From: JANNAT01 sp031422555
GTDB taxonomy: Bacteria; Pseudomonadota; Alphaproteobacteria; Rhodobacterales; Rhodobacteraceae
Length of the DNA: 10,368 bases
Direction of reading: 5' to 3'
NCBI GenBank assembly: GCA_031422555.1
Contig: JANPLZ010000146.1
Location: 1-10,368 of the forward strand
In this document: positions 6,146 to 10,368 of the stretch, in pieces
Numbering within the stretch: the stretch's first letter is position 1
How the letters are laid out: the number at the start of each line of letters is the position of its first letter
The notes under the pieces: generated by a model
The model's database searches: none
What the model was told of the DNA's origin: nothing
What the model saw: only the letters and a program-made list of their open reading frames with translations
Position numbers and translations under genes: made by a program

Positions 6146-7414
6146 TCAGGGGACCGCTTTCTCGCGCGATTTGGCGACAAACAATATCACAACACCGACC
6201 ATGATTATCGCAGACAGCAAAAACGGCGCGCCGGGCAGATAGACAGGCGCGCGGGCAGAAGTGAAATAGCCAAATACCCACGTCATCACCAAAGGCGCCA
6301 GAATGGTCGCCAAGGCGTTCAGCGACGTATTGATGCCCTGCAATTCGCCTTGCTGATCTTCGGGGGTGGCGCGCGACATCAGGGCTTGCAGGGCAGGGCC
6401 GGTGACGCCGCCAAGCGCTGTGAGGGGGGTAAATACCAGCGCCCAGAACCCGGACGATATAAAGCCGAAAAAGCTGTAGGTAATCACTTCGGCGCCCATG
6501 CCATAGGTCGCGGTGCGCCGCTCGCCAAAGCGTTTGATCATCGGGGCCACCATGGTGGCTTGCGCTGCGGCCATGCAAATGCCGAACACCGCCAGCGATA
6601 TGCCGATCCACATCGCATTCCAGCCGAAGGCGGCTTTGCCATAATAGCTCCAGATGGCAGGCCAGACATTGAAGGTCAGCGCATATAGAAAGCTGACCAC
6701 CAACAACAGCTTTAACCCCGGCAAGCGGCGGATGGCGGCAAAAGATGACAGCGGATTGGCGCGGGCAAGGGTAAAGGGGCGCCGTTTTTCGGGCGACAGG
6801 CTTTCGGGCAGCACGATCATGCCAAAGATGAAATTTGCCACTGCCAGCACGGCTGCCACCCAAAACGGCGCACGCGGATCAATGCCCGCCATCAGCCCGC
6901 CAATAATCGGCCCTGCTACAAAGCCAATGCCAAACCCCGCCCCGATATAGCCATAGCGTTTGGCGCGTTCATCGGGGGCCGAGATATCGGCGATATAGGC
7001 GTTGGCGGTGGAATGGGTCGCAGCCGTGATGCCCGCAATCAGCCGCGCCACCAACAGCAGCCAAAGGGTTTGCGCCAGCGCCATCGCCACATAATCCACC
7101 GCCATAATCGCCAGCGACACCAGCAAGATCGGCCTGCGGCCATAGCGGTCTGACAGGTTCCCCACCAGCGGCCCGAACACAAACTGCATCACCGCAAAAG
7201 AGGTCGCCAACACACCGCCCCACAGCGCCGCGTCTGACAGCGAAGCGCCGGTAACCTCCATCATCAGATCGGGCATGACCGGAAAAATCAGGCCAATACC
7301 GATGGCATCAAGGGTGACAGTCAGCACGATAAAAGTCAGGGCAAGCGGCGATGGCGCGGTGGTCTTGGCGGGGGCGGCAGAGTTGGACGCAGAGTTGGAC
7401 GCAGTGTTGGACAT
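6146..7414 (-). CDS. MFS transporter, TetA/DHA1-type
   Basis: A 422-residue inner-membrane protein with about twelve hydrophobic segments, length typical for the DHA1 drug:H+ antiporter group. After a polar alanine/serine/asparagine-rich tail (residues 1-22), helix 1 reads L-D-A-I-G-I-G-L-I-F-P-V (35-46), a pattern typical of TetA-like proteins. MFS motif A, G-N-L-S-D-R-Y-G-R-R-P (85-95), and an antiporter-like motif C, G-A-G-F-G-I-G-F-V-A-G-P (158-169), are present, and L-P-E-S-L (202-206) ends the first half. Motif C favours export, but proteins of this type also carry organic acids, and the position next to catabolic genes leaves import open. I chose the ATG at 7414 because AAAGGT lies just upstream; an in-frame TTG at 7465 would add 17 residues and overlaps the candidate -35 box. 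The tail is encoded by a 12-base tandem repeat. Confidence 0.93.
   Translation of the reverse strand: MSNTASNSASNSAAPAKTTAPSPLALTFIVLTVTLDAIGIGLIFPVMPDLMMEVTGASLSDAALWGGVLATSFAVMQFVFGPLVGNLSDRYGRRPILLVSLAIMAVDYVAMALAQTLWLLLVARLIAGITAATHSTANAYIADISAPDERAKRYGYIGAGFGIGFVAGPIIGGLMAGIDPRAPFWVAAVLAVANFIFGMIVLPESLSPEKRRPFTLARANPLSSFAAIRRLPGLKLLLVVSFLYALTFNVWPAIWSYYGKAAFGWNAMWIGISLAVFGICMAAAQATMVAPMIKRFGERRTATYGMGAEVITYSFFGFISSGFWALVFTPLTALGGVTGPALQALMSRATPEDQQGELQGINTSLNALATILAPLVMTWVFGYFTSARAPVYLPGAPFLLSAIIMVGVVILFVAKSREKAVP
7380..7412. repeat. 12-bp tandem repeat in the 5' end of the MFS gene
   Basis: The unit GAGTTGGACGCA occurs at 7380-7391 and 7392-7403, and a third partial copy with one change follows at 7404-7412. 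It encodes successive S-N-T-A / S-N-S-A blocks in the cytoplasmic N-terminal tail of the transporter. The period is a multiple of three, so copy-number change would keep the frame. Confidence 0.75.
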
Positions 7415-7437
7415 AGGGCACCTTTGATCACAAATGC

Positions 7438-7465
7438 ACCCTATGGTCGGGGGCGGCGATGTCAA
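7438..7465 (-). promoter_or_regulatory. Candidate promoter for the MFS / enolase-superfamily gene pair
   Basis: On the minus strand a perfect TTGACA (7465-7460) is followed after 16 bases by TAGGGT (7443-7438), which matches TATAAT at three positions. Alphaproteobacterial promoters often keep a strong -35 box with a degenerate -10 box. The distance to the ATG at 7414 leaves a short leader with the AAAGGT ribosome binding site. The -10 region overlaps one arm of a 7-base inverted repeat (CATAGGG 7412-7418 / CCCTATG 7439-7445). Confidence 0.4.
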
Positions 7466-7486
7466 TTGTTGGCGTGTCTCGCGGCG

Positions 7487-8275
7487 CTAGACATGGCCAA
7501 GGCTGCGAAGAAAATCGCTGATCAGCGCGGAGTAATCTGCAGGCTTTTCGACCATCGGCAAATGGCCCGCGCCGCGGATGATTTCAAATCGGCTGCCGCG
7601 GATCAGATCAGCAGTTTCGCGCACCAGATCGGGCGGGGTGGTGGCGTCGTTGGCCCCGGCGATGGCAAGGGTCGGCAGTGTCAAACTTGCGGTCGGGGTA
7701 TAGAAATCTGCGCCCGCAATTGCAGCGGCGCAGCCCGTCCAGCCGTCAACCGGGGTGGCGATCAGCATGTCGCGCACCGCCGAGGCGCCCGCAAGGCTGG
7801 CATGCTGGCGGCCAAACATCCGCTGCAGCGCGCCACCGGCATAGTGCGCCAGACCGGATACGCGCACTTCGGCGATGCGCGCCGCCCAAAGTTCCGGGGT
7901 GCCGATTTTGGCGGCGGTGTTGGACAAAACCAAGCCGCGCACCAAATCCAGCCGCTTGACGGCCAGACCTTGCGCCACCAGTCCGCCCAGTGACAGCCCG
8001 ACCACCACCGCCTCGCGCAACCCGAAATGATCCATTATCCGCTCGGCGTCGCGGATCAGCGCCCCCATTGCATAAGGCGCGGGCGGCGCGTCGGAGGCAC
8101 CATGGCCGCGCTGGTCAAAGCATAGTATGCGGCAGCTTGACGGCAGTAAAGCAACCACTGGATCCCACAGCGACAGGTTGGTTCCCAGCGCATGCAAAAG
8201 CACCACCGCCGGGCCATCCACCGGCCCCGAAATGCGCGCATTCAAGCGCAGGTCATCAAGATAGATCAGCGGCAT
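7487..8275 (-). CDS. pcaD: 3-oxoadipate enol-lactonase-like alpha/beta hydrolase (PcaD family)
   Basis: A 262-residue cytoplasmic alpha/beta hydrolase very like PcaD, which opens 3-oxoadipate enol-lactone in the protocatechuate branch of the beta-ketoadipate pathway. The oxyanion-side motif L-L-H-A-L-G-T-N (26-33) and F-D-Q-R-G-H-G-A-S-D (53-62) precede the nucleophile elbow G-L-S-L-G-G with Ser95. Asp210 in G-A-N-D and His238 in G-A-G-H complete the triad. R-I/A-K-I-G-T-P-E-L-W and M-L-I-A-T-P-V-D-G-W-T are PcaD-like signatures. I chose the ATG at 8275 with GGAA upstream; an in-frame TTG at 8326 would add 17 residues without a good ribosome binding site. No other pca gene is in the window. 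The neighbour is an enolase-superfamily enzyme, so it may act on a different lactone. The MFS gene follows 72 bases downstream. Confidence 0.88.
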   Translation of the reverse strand: MPLIYLDDLRLNARISGPVDGPAVVLLHALGTNLSLWDPVVALLPSSCRILCFDQRGHGASDAPPAPYAMGALIRDAERIMDHFGLREAVVVGLSLGGLVAQGLAVKRLDLVRGLVLSNTAAKIGTPELWAARIAEVRVSGLAHYAGGALQRMFGRQHASLAGASAVRDMLIATPVDGWTGCAAAIAGADFYTPTASLTLPTLAIAGANDATTPPDLVRETADLIRGSRFEIIRGAGHLPMVEKPADYSALISDFLRSLGHV

Positions 8276-8401
8276 GTTCGATTCCGGCAAGGCAAAAATT
8301 CGCAGGTTTTCGCATATGCACAGCAAAACCAGCCAGTTGCAAATTCAGGCGAAAGTGGCAGATAGAGCGCCGAAAAACCGGGAAAAGTTGCAAAACCTAT
8401 A
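8276..8401. other. Intergenic gap between dehydratase-like gene and pcaD-like gene
   Basis: This 126-base gap on the leftward strand is long enough for a promoter of the pcaD-like gene. The 9-mer AGTTGCAAA occurs twice (8335-8343 and 8386-8394), 51 bases apart; on the coding strand it reads TTTGCAACT. No convincing -35/-10 pair, terminator or gene is visible. Confidence 0.4.
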
Positions 8402-9373
8402 TCATCCGGCAAACCGCTTCAGGGCATCCGCAAACACCGCCGCATCTACGTTGCCGCCAGAGGCGGTGCAGATCACGGTATCGGGCAAATCTGCACAAAA
8501 CATCGCCGCGGCCAGCGCCACCGCACCCCCCGGTTCCAGCACAAGGCGCAAATGGGTAAAGGCCAGCGCCATCGCTTGCAAAGCCTGATCATCGCTGACC
8601 ACCAACCCCGGCCCGCACAGCCGTTTAAGGATGGGAAAAGTGATATCGCCCGGTTGCGGGGTCAGAATGGCATCGCAGACTGAGCCTGCCATCCGCGCAT
8701 TGCGTTCGATCCGCCCCGACGCAAGTGACCTTGCCATATCGTCAAGGCCTGCGGGTTCCGCGGTGCGGATGCTGAACTGCGGCGCGCGGGATTCCAGCGC
8801 CAAAGCGATGCCCGAGGTCATGCCACCCCCACCACAACAAGTGATTACGGTGGCATCGGTCAGCCCGGCATCGCGGGCTTGCAGGGCTATTTCCAACCCG
8901 ATGCTGCCTTGGCCCGCGATCACCTGCGGGTCGTCATAGGGTTTGATCAGGGTCAGCCCGTGCGCGGCGGCAAGCTGCGCACCCAAGGCATCGCGGTCTG
9001 TCGCCTTGCGGTCATAGAGCACCACTTCGGCACCATAAGCCCGGGTATTGGCGATTTTGACCTGCGGCGCATCCGACGGCATGATGATCACCGCAGGCGC
9101 GCCATGCTGGGCTGCGGCCAAAGCAACGCCTTGGGCATGGTTGCCGGACGAAAACGCGATCACGCCGCGGGCGCGCTGTGCCGCCGTCAACGCTGATACC
9201 GCCGCCCAACCACCGCGATACTTGAAACTGCCGGTCCATTGCAGGCATTCGGCCTTCACAAACACCCGCCGCCCGGCAATCTTGTCCAGCAGCGGCGCGT
9301 TCAGCAAGGGTGTCAGCCGCGCATGGCCCGCCAGCCGTGCGGCGGCGGCCTCGATCATGGCGATATCGGTCAT
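8402..9373 (-). CDS. Threonine/serine dehydratase-like PLP enzyme (fold type II)
   Basis: A 323-residue PLP enzyme of the tryptophan synthase-beta fold, most like short, catabolic-type threonine ammonia-lyases, serine racemases and hydroxyaspartate dehydratases. Lys51 in T-G-S-F-K-Y-R-G should form the Schiff base. S-S-G-N-H-A-Q-G (75-82) binds the substrate carboxylate, the glycine loop C-G-G-G-G-M (180-185) binds the PLP phosphate, and A-S-G-G-N (304-308) lies near the pyridine nitrogen. There is no C-terminal ACT regulatory domain, so it is not the long biosynthetic IlvA type. The reaction is probably loss of ammonia from a hydroxy-amino acid to give a 2-oxo acid, but the substrate (threonine, serine, 3-hydroxyaspartate or a relative) is open. 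Its ATG overlaps the TGA of the upstream hydrolase (9370-9373), which indicates translational coupling. Confidence 0.9.
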   Translation of the reverse strand: MTDIAMIEAAAARLAGHARLTPLLNAPLLDKIAGRRVFVKAECLQWTGSFKYRGGWAAVSALTAAQRARGVIAFSSGNHAQGVALAAAQHGAPAVIIMPSDAPQVKIANTRAYGAEVVLYDRKATDRDALGAQLAAAHGLTLIKPYDDPQVIAGQGSIGLEIALQARDAGLTDATVITCCGGGGMTSGIALALESRAPQFSIRTAEPAGLDDMARSLASGRIERNARMAGSVCDAILTPQPGDITFPILKRLCGPGLVVSDDQALQAMALAFTHLRLVLEPGGAVALAAAMFCADLPDTVICTASGGNVDAAVFADALKRFAG

Positions 9374-10194
9374 GTCAGCGCTTTCAGGAATTGGGCAATC
9401 ACGGCAAGGCTTTCGGGTTCATCCAGAAACGGGATATGGCCGCGGTCGGGCACATTGGCAAAGATTAGATCAGGGCGGCGGCGCCGCATTTCATCGGCGG
9501 TGGCTTGCGACAGCAAATCGGAATTCGCCCCCCGTATCAGCGCCAAGGGCAAACCCGCGCAGGCATCAAACAGCGGCCACAAATCTACCGGCGGACCGTC
9601 AAACGTTGCCAAAAACGCCTCTCGCAAGGCCGGGTCATAGGTGCTGCGCAACCCGGCGTCGGATTGGGTGGTGTGCTTTTGCGCTTCGGCCAGCCAGCGG
9701 GCAGGCGGCACATGGGCAAAACCGGGATTGGCCTGCGGCGACCGTGCTGCGAGGTCCGCATGGGTTTTGGCAGCAGGATTGCGGCCGACATAGTCGGAAA
9801 TCCGCGCAAACCCCGCGCGGTCAATGTCTGGGCCAATATCATTCAGGCACAGGCCCAACAGCCGGTCATGCGCGATAAACGCCAACAGCATGCCGATCAA
9901 ACCGCCGCGCGAGGTGCCCAGAACCGCGGTCTGCGCGACACCCAGATGATCCAGCAAGGCCAGCGCATCGCGGGCCTCTTGCAACACGGTATAGCTGGCG
10001 GCACCACTGTGATCTGACCCACCCCGTCCGCGATAATCCATCCGGATCAGGCGGACAGGCGGCAAATGCGGGCGCAGGTAATCAAAATCCGCCATCGTGC
10101 GCGTCAAGCCCGCCAAGCATAACAACGCTGGCCCAGTGCCACTGTCGGAATAGGCAATTTTTGTGCCATCAGGAACATGAAAACTTTGTGTCAT
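9370..10194 (-). CDS. Alpha/beta fold hydrolase
   Basis: A 274-residue alpha/beta hydrolase of the general esterase/lactonase/haloalkane-type group. The oxyanion region C-L-A-G-L-T-R (26-32), D-Y-R-G-R-G-G-S-D (53-61), nucleophile elbow G-T-S-R-G-G with Ser95, acid Asp226 in G-A-N-S-D-L-L-S and His253 in R-G-H-I-P-F-L-D-E give a full triad. A cap insertion lies at about 120-205. Arginine after the nucleophile serine is typical of many uncharacterised alphaproteobacterial members. I chose the ATG at 10194 because AAAGGT is seven bases upstream; a GTG at 10272 would add 26 residues. The stop codon overlaps the dehydratase start by four bases. No substrate can be assigned. The leader (10195-10264) contains inverted repeats that can include the ribosome binding site. 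Confidence 0.9.
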   Translation of the reverse strand: MTQSFHVPDGTKIAYSDSGTGPALLCLAGLTRTMADFDYLRPHLPPVRLIRMDYRGRGGSDHSGAASYTVLQEARDALALLDHLGVAQTAVLGTSRGGLIGMLLAFIAHDRLLGLCLNDIGPDIDRAGFARISDYVGRNPAAKTHADLAARSPQANPGFAHVPPARWLAEAQKHTTQSDAGLRSTYDPALREAFLATFDGPPVDLWPLFDACAGLPLALIRGANSDLLSQATADEMRRRRPDLIFANVPDRGHIPFLDEPESLAVIAQFLKALT

Positions 10195-10320
10195 AGGGAT
10201 ACCTTTGGTTGGCATCCAACTTTGCATAGCCAAAGATGCGGCGAAAGGGGGCAGGGCTTTGGCTTGCGTCACGCGGTGCGCGGGCTTAGAGGACGGCGTA
10301 AGACATCAGGGGCAGGTCGC
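10195..10320. promoter_or_regulatory. Divergent intergenic region with three alternating CTTTGG/CCAAAG copies
   Basis: CTTTGG (10203-10208), CCAAAG (10230-10235) and CTTTGG (10257-10262) alternate in orientation at exactly 27-base intervals. The middle and right copies are part of an 8-base perfect inverted repeat, AGCCAAAG/CTTTGGCT (10228-10235, 10257-10264). A 13-base hyphenated palindrome GTTGGCATCCAAC lies at 10208-10220. On the leftward strand the left copy contains the AAAG of the hydrolase ribosome binding site AAAGGT (10206-10201). This could be a set of operators or a switching mRNA leader. No clear promoter boxes were found for either direction. Confidence 0.4.
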
Positions 10321-10368
10321 ATGGCGGATGAAGCAGGCGCAAAACGGGCGTCGTCAAAGAAAATCGGC
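10321..10368 (+). CDS. Start of a divergent gene, product unknown (cut by window edge)
   Basis: An ATG at 10321 opens a frame of 16 codons to the window end, starting M-A-D-E-A-G-A-K-R-A and then a lysine-rich S-S-K-K-I-G. AGGGG lies about ten bases upstream, which is acceptable as a ribosome binding site. The polar, charged start fits a cytoplasmic protein. Its divergent position beside a catabolic cluster would suit a regulator, but nothing in 16 residues identifies a family. It may also be a chance open frame. Confidence 0.4.
   Translation, partial: MADEAGAKRASSKKIG

Noticed and set aside
6090..6863. 257-residue minus-strand frame overlapping the MFS gene
   Set aside because: It is an alternative frame of the transporter with Arg/Cys/His-rich composition; the main frame has MFS motifs and continuous membrane segments.
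7415..7465. Upstream TTG start extending the MFS protein by 17 residues
   Set aside because: The extension overlaps the candidate -35 box and has no ribosome binding site, whereas the ATG at 7414 follows AAAGGT at good spacing.
7424..7993. 189-residue plus-strand frame opposite the pcaD-like gene
   Set aside because: It is antisense to the PcaD-like protein and rich in Gly, Arg and His with no domain; the minus strand explains the region fully.
7487..8275. Part of a complete protocatechuate (pca) operon
   Set aside because: Only the PcaD-like protein resembles the pathway; no pcaB, pcaC, pcaGH or pcaQ-like gene is in the window.
8402..9373. bhcB of the beta-hydroxyaspartate cycle
   Set aside because: The protein family fits, but none of the partner genes bhcA, bhcC or bhcD is nearby, so a threonine/serine dehydratase-like call is safer.
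9048..9878. 276-residue plus-strand frame opposite the dehydratase and hydrolase genes
   Set aside because: It lies antisense to two genes with full catalytic motifs, and its composition (Arg, Pro, Ala) is that of a shadow frame.
1..10368. CRISPR array, insertion sequence or defence system
   Set aside because: No regularly spaced repeats of 24-40 bases, transposase-like protein, terminal inverted repeats with target duplications, or defence-type domains were seen.

Overview
The window looks like chromosomal DNA of an alphaproteobacterium, most likely a Rhodobacterales (roseobacter-type) member. The reasons are an NDUFS4-like accessory subunit of complex I, an alphaproteobacterial type of UvrB, moderately high GC with GC-rich third positions, and protein styles (PcaD-like lactonase, GTHGQ-type enolase-superfamily enzyme, DUF2125-like secreted protein) common in that group. 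The assignment comes from reading the sequence, not from a search.

Left part (1-2300): uvrB runs leftward and lacks its 3' end. It is followed by a 336-base divergent intergenic region with a LexA-like box close to uvrB, an AT-rich stretch, and a strongly structured leader in front of the next gene. Middle part (2301-4734, rightward): an NDUFS4-like complex I subunit, a candidate terminator, a secreted protein of unknown function whose stop codon abuts the start of a GNAT acetyltransferase, and a tRNA-Arg(TCT). A hairpin-rich, possibly repetitive intergenic element (4764-4862) separates this part from the convergent genes on the right.

Right part (4874-10194, all leftward; listed in transcription order): an alpha/beta hydrolase overlapping by 4 bp a threonine-dehydratase-like PLP enzyme, then a PcaD-like enol-lactone hydrolase, an MFS (TetA/DHA1-type) transporter, and a mandelate racemase/muconate lactonizing enzyme family member. 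Together they look like a small catabolic cluster: one importer or exporter, an enolase-superfamily dehydratase or cycloisomerase, one or two lactone/ester hydrolases and an ammonia-lyase. The substrate cannot be read from the sequence. A probable divergent gene begins at the right edge (10321).

No transposase, CRISPR array, phage gene, toxin-antitoxin pair or defence gene was seen. The most interesting signals are non-coding: mutually exclusive pairings in the leaders of the NDUFS4-like gene and of the rightmost hydrolase, and the palindrome cluster beside the tRNA. The enolase-superfamily protein is also notable because two normally conserved active-site aspartates are replaced.
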